Part shown: positions 36,361 through 46,385 of the stretch, piece by piece
Numbering within the stretch: position 1 is the first letter of the stretch
How the letters are laid out: each line of letters begins with the position of its first letter
Origin: Simiduia sp. 21SJ11W-1
GTDB lineage: Bacteria; Pseudomonadota; Gammaproteobacteria; Pseudomonadales; Cellvibrionaceae
Assembly: GCF_024138675.1 (NCBI RefSeq)
Contig: NZ_CP090959.1
Location: 1,767,501 to 1,831,500 of the forward strand
Length of the DNA: 64,000 nt
Reading direction: 5' to 3'
The notes under the pieces: generated by a model
What the model was told of the DNA's origin: nothing
Database searches by the model: none
The model's input: only the letters and a program-made list of their open reading frames with translations
Program-made: the position numbers and the translations under genes

Positions 36361-37209
36361 ATGAGCATTCCCACACGTACTGGGCGGGATTCGCTAAATC
36401 CCGCCCATTTTTCCGCTTTTCGGGATTTCCTTGAGCGCGCCTGCGGTATTTTTCTTGCCGAAAATAAGCAGTATCTGGTAACTACCCGCATACTTCCGCT
36501 GTTAAGCCACCATGGCTTAAATGATCTAGGCGAGCTGGTGCAACAGCTATCTTCTAATCGCTATACGTCGCTGCGCGACATTGTGATTGATGCAATGACA
36601 ACCAACGAAACCTTTTGGTTTCGCGACACTTACCCCTTTGAGCTGCTTAAAAACACCGTATTCCCGGAGCTTTTTGCAGAACAGGCCAGCGTGAGCATTT
36701 GGTCTGCTGCCTGTAGTTCAGGGCAGGAGCCCTTGTCTATCAGTATGGTGGCCGAAGAGTCTGCAAAATTGCACAACCTGCGCATTGGCAGCAATTTAAG
36801 TATTTTAGGTACAGATTTATCCCCGTCTATGCTCAAGGCCGCGCGCGATGCCACCTACGATAAAGGCACGGTAATGCGTGGTTTATCTGCCGAGCGTTTG
36901 GCCCAGTTTTTTGACGCCTTGCCCGATGAACAATGGCGGGCCAAGGCTCAAATTTCCCAGCGTATCCGCTACAAGCCCATGAATTTACAGGAAAGCTTTG
37001 GCGGGCTTGGCAAGTTTGATGTGGTGTTTTGCCGCAATGTGCTGATTTATTTTAGCCACGAACTTAAGCTCGATATCCTCACCCGCATCCGCCGTGTATT
37101 AAAACCCAATGGCATTTTATTTCTGGGTGCCTCAGAAGGCCTTGGCGGTGCTTCAGAGCTGTTTGACATGGTGCATTGCAACCCCGGAATTCTCTACCGC
37201 GCCAAATAG
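36361..37209 (+). CDS. cheR: Chemotaxis protein methyltransferase CheR
   Basis: The product has 282 residues. The N-terminal helical CheR_N domain is followed by a SAM methyltransferase domain with TTNETFWFRD, IWSAACSSGQEPLSISM, ILGTDLSPSMLKAA and VVFCRNVLIYF. It methylates receptor glutamates. ATG 36361 has a strong aggggggt site. 72 bp after cheV, same operon. Confidence 0.94.
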   Translation: MSIPTRTGRDSLNPAHFSAFRDFLERACGIFLAENKQYLVTTRILPLLSHHGLNDLGELVQQLSSNRYTSLRDIVIDAMTTNETFWFRDTYPFELLKNTVFPELFAEQASVSIWSAACSSGQEPLSISMVAEESAKLHNLRIGSNLSILGTDLSPSMLKAARDATYDKGTVMRGLSAERLAQFFDALPDEQWRAKAQISQRIRYKPMNLQESFGGLGKFDVVFCRNVLIYFSHELKLDILTRIRRVLKPNGILFLGASEGLGGASELFDMVHCNPGILYRAK

Positions 37210-37272
37210 CCTCTGCGTGGCGCAACTGCCGCGTCTTTTTACTTCCTGTCTTGCTAGCCTGCTGCACATGCC

Positions 37273-37330
37273 TTGCCGCTGCACCTCCTTGCCGCCGCAC
37301 CTCCTTGCCGCAGCGGAAATAACTTGCCGC
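37273..37330 (+). promoter_or_regulatory. Cluster of four TTGCCGC half-sites upstream of flgB
   Basis: TTGCCGC occurs at 37273, 37289, 37305 and 37324. The first three lie in a 16-bp tandem repeat of the form CTTGCCGCNGCACCTC. They sit 84-141 bp upstream of the flgB sigma54 promoter, an enhancer position, and share the half-site of the dyads before the flagellins and fleS. Confidence 0.55.
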
Positions 37331-37413
37331 TTTCCTGAAACAAAGGCCTGCCCATTTAACATTAAGTAAATATTTATCTATGTAAAACAATGGCTTATAG
37401 ATGGTGAGCAGGC

Positions 37414-37429
37414 TGGCACAGGGTTTGCT
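37414..37429 (+). promoter_or_regulatory. sigma54 promoter for flgBCDE
   Basis: TGGCAC-AGGGT-TTGCT, a perfect consensus match, 55 bp before the flgB start. Confidence 0.85.
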
Positions 37430-37483
37430 CTATAGCGGTATAGCGCACAAATTTGTGTAACGTGTTTGAGTGAGGAGTACACC

Positions 37484-37888
37484 ATGGCCATCAGTTTTGC
37501 CGAGACCACAGGCTTTTTTGAAACAACCCTGGATCTGCGTGCCAGGCGAGCCGAGGTACTGGCCAACAATCTCGCCAACGCGGATACCCCTCACTACAAA
37601 GCGCGCGATATCGATTTTAAGGCCGAGCTCAATCGGCAGCTTAGCGGTAAGCAGCGCGAGGGCTTTGATCTGGCGCGCACCCAATCGCGCCACCTGGCCG
37701 GCCAGCAAAGTGTGAGTGGTGAAGAGTTGCGCTACCGGGTACCGCAGCAGCCCTCGGTTGACGGCAACACGGTTGAAGAGCAAGTAGAGCACGGCCAATA
37801 CATGGAAAACGCCCTGGCATTCCAGGCCAGTTTCACATTTCTCAACAGCCGCTTTAAAGGGCTGATGAATGCGGTTAAAGGGGAGTAA
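37484..37888 (+). CDS. flgB: Flagellar proximal rod protein FlgB
   Basis: The product has 134 residues. The rod/hook N-terminal motif RRAEVLANNLANADTPHYKARDIDF and the C-terminal ENALAFQASFTFLNSRFKGLMNA are typical. ATG 37484 follows tgaggag. First gene of flgBCDE. Confidence 0.95.
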   Translation: MAISFAETTGFFETTLDLRARRAEVLANNLANADTPHYKARDIDFKAELNRQLSGKQREGFDLARTQSRHLAGQQSVSGEELRYRVPQQPSVDGNTVEEQVEHGQYMENALAFQASFTFLNSRFKGLMNAVKGE

Positions 37889-37890
37889 TT

Positions 37891-38328
37891 ATGTCGCTTA
37901 ATGCCATCTTCGGAATTGCCGGTAGCGGCCTGAATGCCCAAAGCCTGCGACTGAATACCACCGCCAGTAACATGGCTAACGCCCAGTCGGCGGCCTCCAG
38001 TTACGATCAGGTGTACCGCGCGCGCCACCCTGTGTTTACCACGGCGCTGAACAATGCCCGTGGCGGGCTCATGCCCACTGCAATGGCAGAGGAGGCCAAT
38101 GCCGGCGTACAAGTGCTCGGCATTGTGGAAAGTGACGCACCCTTACAGCAGCGCTACGAGCCTAACCATCCATTAGCCAATGAAGACGGCTATGTGTTTT
38201 ACCCCAATGTGAATGTGGTTGAAGAAATGACCAACATGATCTCCGCCACTCGCAGCTTTCAAACCAACGTTGAAGTTATGAACTCCGCCAAGCAGATGAT
38301 GCAGCGCGTGTTAACCATGGGCCAATAA
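37891..38328 (+). CDS. flgC: Flagellar proximal rod protein FlgC
   Basis: The product has 145 residues. N-terminal IAGSGLNAQSLRLNTTASNMANAQS and C-terminal VNVVEEMTNMISATRSFQTNVEVMNSAKQMMQRVL define FlgC. Two bp after flgB. Confidence 0.95.
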   Translation: MSLNAIFGIAGSGLNAQSLRLNTTASNMANAQSAASSYDQVYRARHPVFTTALNNARGGLMPTAMAEEANAGVQVLGIVESDAPLQQRYEPNHPLANEDGYVFYPNVNVVEEMTNMISATRSFQTNVEVMNSAKQMMQRVLTMGQ

Positions 38329-38340
38329 GAGGGCAGCAAG

Positions 38341-39051
38341 ATGTCTGGAATTAGTAACATTGGCGGCGTGCTGGATCACTTGGATATTGGTTCGAAAAAC
38401 AAAGACGCGCCAAAAAGTAATGAGCTTGGCCAGGCGCAGTTTTTGGAATTGCTGATGGTGAAGATGCAAAACCAGGATCCGCTCAACCCCCAGGAAGATA
38501 CAGAATTTATTGCAGAACTTGCGCAATTCAGTGAGTTGGAGGAAATGGAAAAGCTAAATACCAATTTCTCCAGCTTTTCGAATGTCATGATGTCTAATCA
38601 GGCATTGCAGGCATCATCTTTGGTGGGCCGAAGCGTCACAGTGCCCACAAATAATGCGAGCCTGGCAGCCGGCAACGTGGTGAGTGGCAGTGTAACTATT
38701 CCCGCCAGCACCAGCGATGTGAATGTGAATATTTACAGTGAATCTGGCTCGCTTGTGGAATCAATTCCCGTGGGCTACCAGAGCAAGGGCGAAATGGTAT
38801 TCCGGTGGGATGGCATGTACCTGGAGGTAAACGGTGAGCTAACCGATTGGGCCAGCCAGCTCCCCAACGGTGCTGCGCCCGGGCAGTATAAATTTGAAGT
38901 GATGGCGAGTATTGACGGCGAGCCCACGCAGTTAGATACCGCATTAAGTGCCAATGTGAACAGTGTGACCATTGGTTCAAACGGATCCTTGACGTTGAAT
39001 CTGGCAGGCATTGGGCCTGTATCAATGTCTGATGTAAAACAGTTTAACTAG
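38341..39051 (+). CDS. flgD: Hook cap/scaffold protein FlgD
   Basis: The product has 236 residues. The conserved N-terminal signature LGQAQFLELLMVKMQNQDPLNPQEDTEFIAELAQFSELE is present, followed by the FlgD Ig-like/tudor domain. FlgD caps the growing hook. Confidence 0.94.
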   Translation: MSGISNIGGVLDHLDIGSKNKDAPKSNELGQAQFLELLMVKMQNQDPLNPQEDTEFIAELAQFSELEEMEKLNTNFSSFSNVMMSNQALQASSLVGRSVTVPTNNASLAAGNVVSGSVTIPASTSDVNVNIYSESGSLVESIPVGYQSKGEMVFRWDGMYLEVNGELTDWASQLPNGAAPGQYKFEVMASIDGEPTQLDTALSANVNSVTIGSNGSLTLNLAGIGPVSMSDVKQFN

Positions 39052-39071
39052 CCTTAGAGCAGGGTATTACA

Positions 39072-41534
39072 ATGCCATTCAATACAGCGTTAAGCGGCAT
39101 TCGTGCAGCAAACTCCGATCTGAAAATTACCGGCAATAATATTGCAAACGCCAGTACCACGGGTTTTAAGAGCTCTCGGGCGGAATTTGGTGACGTATAT
39201 GCCACCACTATTTTGGGGGCGGGCGTTAATACCATCGGCGGCGGTGTGCGTTTGCAAGAGGTATCGCAACAGTTTAGCCAGGGTAATATCAGTTTTACCG
39301 AAAATGAGCTGGATCTTGCCATCAGCGGCGCCGGATTTTTTATCTTGAATCAAGGCGGCGATCAACTTTATACCCGCGCAGGTACCTTTGGCTTAGATAA
39401 AGACGGCTATATTGTGAACAACACCAATGGCCGCCTGCAGGGCTTCGGCGCTGATATCAACGGTGTCATTGGCGGCGTTGTGGGCGATATGCAAATCCAA
39501 ACCGGCAATCAGCCACCACGGCAAACCACTTTGGTGGAATCTGCGTTGAATCTGGATGCCAACGCGCCTGTATTACAGCGCTCAGGTACCACCATTTTGA
39601 CAAATGGCAATGCCATTGGGGTTACTCAGGTTGGGCTGCAAAACGCCACTACATCCACGGCTGCGTCTACAAACTTTGCACTGCCAGGTGCGGGGTTCGA
39701 TTTTAATGCCAATACCGTAACCTTTGATATACAGCTGGCCGGAGCGACCTCCGGCAACAATGGCACTGTGTCTATTACTTTGAATACTGCCAACGGCGTG
39801 CCTGCCAATATCAACAACTTTAACGATTTGCGTACCCTTGAAGGCGTGATTAACGGGCAAATTTTTTCACCCACCTTGCCGCAAACCCCCATCGATGTTT
39901 TGGCCGTGGCCGTAGATGATGGCGGCGGTAACTACCACCTGGAGTTTCAGGCGCTGCAAGATGGCGAGCCCTCGCAGGTAACCTTGACCAATGGCAGCGG
40001 CAATGCTGGCGTGCTGGGTTTAGCCGGCGCAATTGGCGCGGGCAGCATTCAGGATAACTCCGGAACGCCCGCTGTTGATAATGGCTACCCATTGCAATCT
40101 ATTGATGTGGTAGGGCCAAATCAAACCATTACCTACACCAGTGCAGAGGGCCAAACAGCCAGTGAAATTGCCTCGGAAATGAACGGGCTTGCCGGCGTCA
40201 CTGCAACGGCAACTACCACCGCGCGCATTGTGGCAGCCGGCTACAACAATGCCGCCGGAAACATGGTTATAAACCTGAATAATGTAGCCCTCAATGCCAA
40301 TGATTTGGCTGGCCTTGAAACCGAAATTAACGGCTTATCTACCTCAACACTTCCGGGTGTAACCGCCACCCTGGATGCAGTAACAGGGGATTTAATCGTA
40401 ACCTCTAACATTGGTGACGATTTACGTTTCATCATGAGCTCCACTACCGATGGCGATACCGTGGAAGTATTGGGTAATCCTGCCGTGCCTTCGCAAACGC
40501 TGGAAGCAGATCCTGCCAACAACGGCATTGGGGCCGGCAATTCGCTGGCATCCACCAACGGCATAGTGGTGGGCGGTGAGATAGATCTGGTGCTGGATGA
40601 AGGCTACACCATTAACAATCCCAATCCGCCGGCTATCGGTTTGTACAGCCCCTTTACGGCTACGTCTTTCCAGCCTTTTGTGATTAACCAGTTCGACCCA
40701 ACCGATCAGGGCACCTATAACCACGCAACCTCGGTTACGGTGTACGACTCGCTCGGCAACAACCATGTGATGACGCAATACTTTGTACGTCAAAACTACG
40801 ACCCGAACGATCCGCTCACCTCGCCCAATCACTGGGTGATGCATGTGCAGATTGACGGCGAAGATGTAGGCGACCCAGACACAACATTGCCGCCACCCGG
40901 CAATGTTGCGCCGACCCAGGCATCGTACAATCTGCACTTTGATTCTAATGGCGCATTAGATCCATTGTTAAGCGACCCGATACTGATTTCCAACTGGGTG
41001 CCTCTTGATCAAAATGGCAACCCCAATGGCGCGCAGGGGCCATTGAATCGCCTGCAGGGTGGCGCCTTACCCATTGTGGTGCCACCTACCAATTCCAACT
41101 TTGAAGTTGTGATGGATGGCACCTCACAGTTCGGTAGCGATTTTGCAGTTAATAATGTAGATCAAAATGGTTACGCCACCGGCAGGCTTTCGGGCATAGA
41201 TCTGGATGACGAGGGCGTACTCTTTGCCCGCTTTACCAATGGTGAGGCGCAGGTGCTGGGCCAGCTAGCGATTGCCGATTTTGCCAATGTGCAGGGCTTG
41301 CAGCCCGCCGGCGACACCATGTGGGCTGAGAACTTTGAATCGGGTATTCCGCAAATAGGTACGCCCGGCACTGCGGCCCTTGGGGTTATCAATGCCGGAG
41401 CACTGGAAGATTCCAACGTGGATTTGTCTGAGCAACTCGTAAACTTGATTATTGCCCAGCGTAACTTCCAGGCCAGCGCCAAGACCATTGAAACGGCCGA
41501 TGCCGTTACCCAAACCATCATCAACCTGCGCTAA
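39072..41534 (+). CDS. flgE: Flagellar hook protein FlgE, unusually long
   Basis: The product has 820 residues, about twice the usual 400-460. The ends are normal: MPFNTALSGIRAANSDLKITGNNIANASTTGFKSSRAEF and GALEDSNVDLSEQLVNLIIAQRNFQASAKTIETADAVTQTIINL. Extra sequence fills about 160-540. Within it, residues ~360-525 (TASEIASEMNGLAGVTATATTTA, DAVTGDLIVTSNIGDDL, VVGGEIDLVLDEGYT) match a segment of FlgK in this window. The enlargement would form outer domains on the hook surface. Confidence 0.92.
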   Translation: MPFNTALSGIRAANSDLKITGNNIANASTTGFKSSRAEFGDVYATTILGAGVNTIGGGVRLQEVSQQFSQGNISFTENELDLAISGAGFFILNQGGDQLYTRAGTFGLDKDGYIVNNTNGRLQGFGADINGVIGGVVGDMQIQTGNQPPRQTTLVESALNLDANAPVLQRSGTTILTNGNAIGVTQVGLQNATTSTAASTNFALPGAGFDFNANTVTFDIQLAGATSGNNGTVSITLNTANGVPANINNFNDLRTLEGVINGQIFSPTLPQTPIDVLAVAVDDGGGNYHLEFQALQDGEPSQVTLTNGSGNAGVLGLAGAIGAGSIQDNSGTPAVDNGYPLQSIDVVGPNQTITYTSAEGQTASEIASEMNGLAGVTATATTTARIVAAGYNNAAGNMVINLNNVALNANDLAGLETEINGLSTSTLPGVTATLDAVTGDLIVTSNIGDDLRFIMSSTTDGDTVEVLGNPAVPSQTLEADPANNGIGAGNSLASTNGIVVGGEIDLVLDEGYTINNPNPPAIGLYSPFTATSFQPFVINQFDPTDQGTYNHATSVTVYDSLGNNHVMTQYFVRQNYDPNDPLTSPNHWVMHVQIDGEDVGDPDTTLPPPGNVAPTQASYNLHFDSNGALDPLLSDPILISNWVPLDQNGNPNGAQGPLNRLQGGALPIVVPPTNSNFEVVMDGTSQFGSDFAVNNVDQNGYATGRLSGIDLDDEGVLFARFTNGEAQVLGQLAIADFANVQGLQPAGDTMWAENFESGIPQIGTPGTAALGVINAGALEDSNVDLSEQLVNLIIAQRNFQASAKTIETADAVTQTIINLR

Positions 41535-41550
41535 TGACAGTTTTTACCCT

Positions 41551-41591
41551 CTGCGCCCCAAGTCTAGACACAGAGACTTGGGGCGCAGTTT
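41551..41591 (+). terminator. Strong intrinsic terminator after flgE
   Basis: A perfect 15-bp stem CTGCGCCCCAAGTCT/AGACTTGGGGCGCAG with an 8-base loop and a short T run. It separates flgBCDE from flgFGHIJKL. The next ~270 bp hold no gene and lead to the flgF promoter. Confidence 0.85.
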
Positions 41592-41859
41592 GTAACCCTC
41601 ACTCGCACGGGTTTAGGTGACGGCTAGCTAAGTATTGCTGTGCAGTGGCTTGTACCCTCTCATTCCTGTTTTGCAAGCAGGCCTCAAAAGGCGTTTGCGC
41701 CGGGTAACATGCTGCGCCTGAACTCTCATCTCAAGAAAGCGTTTGAAGGCATGGCCTTCAAGGTGTGGGCAAGCTCACATTAGCTTACTGTTTAGCTGCG
41801 TTCTTAAGGCCGTTGTTTGTTGGTGCCATTTGCTACATAAGGCCGGTGTTGGTTTTCTC

Positions 41860-41875
41860 TGGCACTGTTTTTGCT
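41860..41875 (+). promoter_or_regulatory. sigma54 promoter for flgFGHIJKL
   Basis: TGGCAC-TGTTT-TTGCT, a perfect consensus match, 55 bp before flgF. No TTGCCGC dyad was found nearby, unlike the other sigma54 promoters here. Confidence 0.85.
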
Positions 41876-41929
41876 CTATCTCAGGTATGACGATCGAATG
41901 ATCAAAAATTGTCGTTCCGAGGAAGAACT

Positions 41930-42673
41930 ATGGACAAGGCGCTTTATGTATCCATGACCGCGGCCAAGCACAATATGCGCGCGCAAACCGCGCATTCCAA
42001 TAATCTGGCCAACATTAATACCCATGGTTTCAAGGCGGATTTCGCGCAGGCAAGGGCGATGCCCGTGTTTTACGGCGATGGCCACCCCACGCGCGCCTAC
42101 GCACTGACAGAGTCGCCCGCCACAGATTTCGCGCATGGCGCATTTATTGAAACCGGGCGTGAGCTGGATGTGGCCATCAATGGTGATGGTTTTTTGGCGG
42201 TGCAACTTCCAGATGGCCGTGAAGCCTACACCCGGGCCGGCAACCTGCTGATTGATGCCGACGGCATCTTGCGCAACAGCGAGGGCATGATTGTGTTGGG
42301 TGATGGCGGCCCCATTGCCTTGCCGCCCCAAGAGAAGGTGGAAGTAGGGCTGGACGGCAGTATATCCATTATCAACGCGGGCGAAGGCCCGCAAACCCCG
42401 GCACAGATCGCGCGTTTGCGATTGGTTAACCCAGATGTCGCCAACCTTGAAAAAGACGAGAGCGGCTACTTTGTGACGCGCGACGGTGAGGCCGCAGCGG
42501 TAGATGCCAATGTCCAGGTAACTTCGGGCTTCCTGGAGGCCAGCAATGTCAACGCCATGCACGAGTTCACCTCTGTGCTTACGTTGGCGCGCCAGTATGA
42601 GTTACACGTAAAGCTTATGGGCAGCGTGCAGGAAAACTCTGAAGCATCGGCCCGAATGTTGCAAATAAGTTAA
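41930..42673 (+). CDS. flgF: Flagellar rod protein FlgF
   Basis: The product has 247 residues. Starts MDKALYVSMTAAKHNMRAQTAHSNNLANINTHGFKADF and ends in the conserved GFLEASNVNAMHEFTSVLTLARQYELHVKLM. ATG 41930 lies behind gaggaag. Confidence 0.94.
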   Translation: MDKALYVSMTAAKHNMRAQTAHSNNLANINTHGFKADFAQARAMPVFYGDGHPTRAYALTESPATDFAHGAFIETGRELDVAINGDGFLAVQLPDGREAYTRAGNLLIDADGILRNSEGMIVLGDGGPIALPPQEKVEVGLDGSISIINAGEGPQTPAQIARLRLVNPDVANLEKDESGYFVTRDGEAAAVDANVQVTSGFLEASNVNAMHEFTSVLTLARQYELHVKLMGSVQENSEASARMLQIS

Positions 42674-42784
42674 CACCAAGGCTATTTATGGGCGCCGGTA
42701 CTTGGCTGTTGCCAACACCGGCGCGTAAGAATTAGAGCGATCAGGGCGCAAGCCTGACGTACGTGAACCGAGAGGAATGCCAGT

Positions 42785-43570
42785 ATGCACGCCGCACTTT
42801 ATGTGAGTAAAACGGGCCTTAGCGCGCACGATAAGCAGTTAACCACTATCTCAAATAATTTATCGAACGCCTCCACTGTGGGCTACAAGCGCGATAGAGC
42901 CGTATTTGAAGATCTGCTGTATCAGGTGCAACGCCAACCCGGCGCGCAAACTACCCAAGACACCCAGCTCCCCTCGGGTTTACAGCTGGGTAGCGGTGTG
43001 CGCGTTGTGGGTACCCAAAAGCAATTTACAACCGGTAGCCTGCAGGTAACTGATCAATCTCTGGATGTTGCCATTAACGGGCGCGGCTTTATGCAGGTGC
43101 TCCAGCCAGATGGGAATATTTCCTACACCCGCAACGGCCAGCTGCATTTAAATTCTGATGGCCAGGTGGTTAATGCCAATGGTTTGTTGTTAGAGCCTGC
43201 CATTACCATACCCGAAGATGCCAACCGCATTACCATTGGTACAGATGGCACCGTGAATGTGTTTATTCCCGGCGACCCTAACCCGCAGCAGGTGGGCAAT
43301 ATTCAATTGGTGGATTTCATTAATCCCGCAGGCCTTGAAGCCATAGGCGGCAACCTGTTTTTGGAAACCGCATCCAGCGGTAACCCGCAGGCAGGTACCC
43401 CCGGTGAAAACGGCCTGGGTGAAGTGCTGCAAGGTACGCTTGAAAATTCCAACGTGGATATTGTGGAAGAAATGGTCAATATGATCACCACCCAGCGGGC
43501 CTACGAAATGAACTCAAAAGTGGTATCTACAGCGGATCAAATGCTGCAATTTATCACGCAAAACCTGTAA
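42785..43570 (+). CDS. flgG: Flagellar distal rod protein FlgG
   Basis: The product has 261 residues. LYVSKTGLSAHDKQLTTISNNLSNASTVGYKRDRAVFEDLLYQ and TLENSNVDIVEEMVNMITTQRAYEMNSKVVSTADQMLQFI are typical of FlgG. Part of the flgF operon. Confidence 0.95.
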   Translation: MHAALYVSKTGLSAHDKQLTTISNNLSNASTVGYKRDRAVFEDLLYQVQRQPGAQTTQDTQLPSGLQLGSGVRVVGTQKQFTTGSLQVTDQSLDVAINGRGFMQVLQPDGNISYTRNGQLHLNSDGQVVNANGLLLEPAITIPEDANRITIGTDGTVNVFIPGDPNPQQVGNIQLVDFINPAGLEAIGGNLFLETASSGNPQAGTPGENGLGEVLQGTLENSNVDIVEEMVNMITTQRAYEMNSKVVSTADQMLQFITQNL

Positions 43571-43599
43571 TGCCGCTTCGCTATAGAGGAATGCAGTGT

Positions 43600-44277
43600 A
43601 TGTTTAAGTTCGCCTCAGCTCTGTTGGTTTCATTGGGCGCTTTGCTTGGTGGGTGCGTGGTATCGCAACCGCCAGCGCCGAACGACCCCTTCTACGCACC
43701 GGTACTGGGAAATACGCCAGTACCGCCAGTGCCCACCGATGGCTCTCTGTACCGTGGCGACTACAGCTTATCGTTTTTTGACGATCGTAAAGCCACCCGT
43801 GTGGGCGACATTATTACCATTGTGCTCTCCGAGCGCACCGTAGGCAGCAAAAGCTCGGGCGTCAGCATGAAAAAAGAATCAGACAACAGCTTTACCGGCA
43901 CATTGTTCGGTGTTGAACCCAGGGTAGGGGAGTATTCATTGGATACCAGCACCCAGGTAGATCGCGATTTTGTGGGTGAATCTGATGCAGACCAAAGCAA
44001 CAGTTTGCAGGGCAATATCACCGCTACTGTAACCGATGTTCTGCCTAACGGTAATTTGGTAATACGCGGTGAAAAATGGATAACACTTAATAAAGGCGAA
44101 GAATTTATTCGGGTAAGCGGCATGGTGCGGCGCGAAGATATCAGCCTGGATAACAGCGTATTGTCTACCCGGCTCGCCAATGCTCGCTTGAGTTATGCAG
44201 GCCGAGGTGCGCTTTCTGACGCCAGTGAAATGGGCTGGCTGGGCCGATTTTTCAACTCTCCGGTATGGCCATTATGA
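43600..44277 (+). CDS. flgH: L-ring lipoprotein FlgH
   Basis: The product has 225 residues from ATG 43600, chosen because agagga stands nine bases upstream and it gives a clean lipoprotein signal peptide ending in LLGGC. The FlgH core [26 protein letters not shown] and [22 protein letters not shown] are present. It forms the outer-membrane L-ring. Its stop overlaps flgI. Confidence 0.94.
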   Translation: MFKFASALLVSLGALLGGCVVSQPPAPNDPFYAPVLGNTPVPPVPTDGSLYRGDYSLSFFDDRKATRVGDIITIVLSERTVGSKSSGVSMKKESDNSFTGTLFGVEPRVGEYSLDTSTQVDRDFVGESDADQSNSLQGNITATVTDVLPNGNLVIRGEKWITLNKGEEFIRVSGMVRREDISLDNSVLSTRLANARLSYAGRGALSDASEMGWLGRFFNSPVWPL

Positions 44278-45371
44278 AAATTTTGATTGTTGCTTTAGTG
44301 ATGGCTTGCTTGCCGCTGGCCGCAGTTGCAGAGCGGGTGAAAGACATCGCAAGTGTGGCAGGTGTGCGCACCAATCAGTTGGTGGGTTATGGCTTGGTGG
44401 TGGGGCTTAATGGCACCGGAGATCAAACCAACCAAACCCCTTTTACGGTGCAATCGTTCTTAAATATGCTGAATCAGTTCGGTATCGCCATGCCGCCCGG
44501 CATTAAACTGCAGCTAAAAAATATTGCGGCAGTAACGGTGCACGCAGAAATGCCGGCCTTTGCAAAACCTGGCCAATCTCTGGATATTACGGTTTCCTCT
44601 ATTGGCAATGCCAAAAGTTTGCGCGGCGGCAGCTTGATTATGACGCCGCTGAAAGGCATAGATGGGCAGGTATACGCCATTGCACAGGGCAATCTGGTGG
44701 TGGGTGGTTTTGGCGGCGAAGGCAACGACGGCTCAAAGGTGACAGTGAATGTACCCAGTGTGGGCCGTATTCCCTCAGGCGCCATGGTAGAGCGGCAAAT
44801 CGCTACCCGCTTCGATGAGGGGCGCGCCATAGTATTTAATTTACACAGGCCCGATTTCACCACCGCCAAGCGTCTGGCTGAAAGTATCAACAATATGCTG
44901 GGCCCGGATGTTGCTGCACCTGTTGATGCCGTGTCTGTTTCGGTACAGGCACCGGTAGATCCCGCACAGCGGGTAAATTACCTTTCCCTACTTGAAAATA
45001 TTAATGTAGAGCCCGGGCGCGAGCCCGCACGGGTTGTGATTAACTCGCGCACCGGCACCATTGTGGTGGGGCAGGATGTGCGGGTCTCGCCGGTTGCTGT
45101 TACCCACGGCAGCCTCACAGTCACTGTTTCCGAAGCACTTTCGGTAAGCCAGCCCAATGCGTTGGGGGAAGGCCAGACTGTGGTAGTGCCGCAATCCAAT
45201 GTGGGTGTTGAGGAAGAAATAAACCCCATGTTCAAATTTGATACCGGCACAAGCCTGGATGACATAGTGCGCGCCGTTAATCAGGTGGGTGCAGCGCCCG
45301 GCGATCTAATGGCCATTTTAGAGGCGCTCAAGCAATCTGGTGCGCTCAAAGCCGAGCTTATTGTGATCTAG
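44274..45371 (+). CDS. flgI: P-ring protein FlgI
   Basis: The product has 365 residues with signal peptide [53 protein letters not shown] and [46 protein letters not shown] are diagnostic. The ATGA overlap with flgH shows translational coupling. Confidence 0.96.
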   Translation: MKILIVALVMACLPLAAVAERVKDIASVAGVRTNQLVGYGLVVGLNGTGDQTNQTPFTVQSFLNMLNQFGIAMPPGIKLQLKNIAAVTVHAEMPAFAKPGQSLDITVSSIGNAKSLRGGSLIMTPLKGIDGQVYAIAQGNLVVGGFGGEGNDGSKVTVNVPSVGRIPSGAMVERQIATRFDEGRAIVFNLHRPDFTTAKRLAESINNMLGPDVAAPVDAVSVSVQAPVDPAQRVNYLSLLENINVEPGREPARVVINSRTGTIVVGQDVRVSPVAVTHGSLTVTVSEALSVSQPNALGEGQTVVVPQSNVGVEEEINPMFKFDTGTSLDDIVRAVNQVGAAPGDLMAILEALKQSGALKAELIVI

Positions 45372-46325
45372 ATGAATAACCTAAACCTTCCCGTTCAGTC
45401 TACCCAGGTTGATAGCTTTACTAATCTCAACTCGCTGGATCACGTGAAAAAAATGGGCCGCGAGGGCGATCAACAATCACTGCGCGAAGTGGCGCGCCAG
45501 TTTGAAGCCATGTTTGTGCAGCAGTTGCTAAAAACCATGCGCGCCACCGAGGATGTATTTGCCAAGGGTAACTATACCCAATCAAGTGAAATGAAATTTC
45601 ACCGCGATCTGCTGGATCAACAGATGTCGCTCTCGCTTACCCAAGGCCGCGGCCTGGGCCTTGCTGAAGCGTTGTTTGCCCAAATGACAGAGCAATACGG
45701 CAAGCTTTTGCCGCCGCCAACCAATGCCGCCGGCGCTCAAGCCCCGGCAGGCACAAGCGGGCAAGAACCTGAACCAGCACCAAGCGCGCCGGTAAGTAAC
45801 GTGAATGCCGCCGATGCTAAAACCGATGCTAGCGCTTCTACTGAGGCAAAAATTCGCCGCTTCGTGGATGAGGTATTTCACGCAGCGCGCCAAACAGCCG
45901 ATGCTCTGGGTGTAGCTGTGGAAGGTGTAATCGCGCAGGCAGCCCTGGAGACGGGCTGGGGCGAGCACCAATTAACAGATGATAAAGGCGCCCCTAGTCA
46001 TAATTTCTTTAATATCAAAGCCGATGCCCGCTGGGAGGGTGACTCTGTAGCCAAGCGGGTATTGGAGTACATAGACGGTGTGCCCATTACGCTACTGTCA
46101 AATTTCCGGAAATACGAAAGCGCGCAGGCCGCCTTTAAAGATTTTACTAATTTTATAACCCACTCCCCACGCTACCAGGAAGTTAAAAACAGCCCAAGTG
46201 CGAAAAGCTATGCCCAAGCGCTGCAGGCAGCAGGCTATGCAACAGATCCGGCTTACGCCCAAAAAATTGCCAACATTGCCAATAGCCCATTGCTTAAAAA
46301 TATATTGGCTCAAAAATTGCTCTAA
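45372..46325 (+). CDS. flgJ: Rod-cap and peptidoglycan hydrolase FlgJ
   Basis: The product has 317 residues. The N-terminal rod-binding domain (LREVARQFEAMFVQQLLKTMRA..., SSEMKFHRDLLDQQMS) is followed by a Pro/Ala linker (about 115-160) and a C-terminal glucosaminidase domain with AALETGWGEH, the catalytic Glu in this motif, and NFFNIKADARWEGDSV. The two-domain form is usual in gammaproteobacteria. Starts at once after flgI. Confidence 0.95.
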   Translation: MNNLNLPVQSTQVDSFTNLNSLDHVKKMGREGDQQSLREVARQFEAMFVQQLLKTMRATEDVFAKGNYTQSSEMKFHRDLLDQQMSLSLTQGRGLGLAEALFAQMTEQYGKLLPPPTNAAGAQAPAGTSGQEPEPAPSAPVSNVNAADAKTDASASTEAKIRRFVDEVFHAARQTADALGVAVEGVIAQAALETGWGEHQLTDDKGAPSHNFFNIKADARWEGDSVAKRVLEYIDGVPITLLSNFRKYESAQAAFKDFTNFITHSPRYQEVKNSPSAKSYAQALQAAGYATDPAYAQKIANIANSPLLKNILAQKLL

Positions 46326-46385
46326 TTAATTCAGTGGGGTCAATATTTCAATATTGACGCGGAATTAATTAAACGGTGAAGCGCA

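Noticed and set aside
40200-40560. Fusion of a foreign domain in FlgE by frameshift or misassembly
   Set aside because: Frame is intact throughout, codon use is like the flanks, and a homologous module stands in FlgK; a true insertion is simpler.
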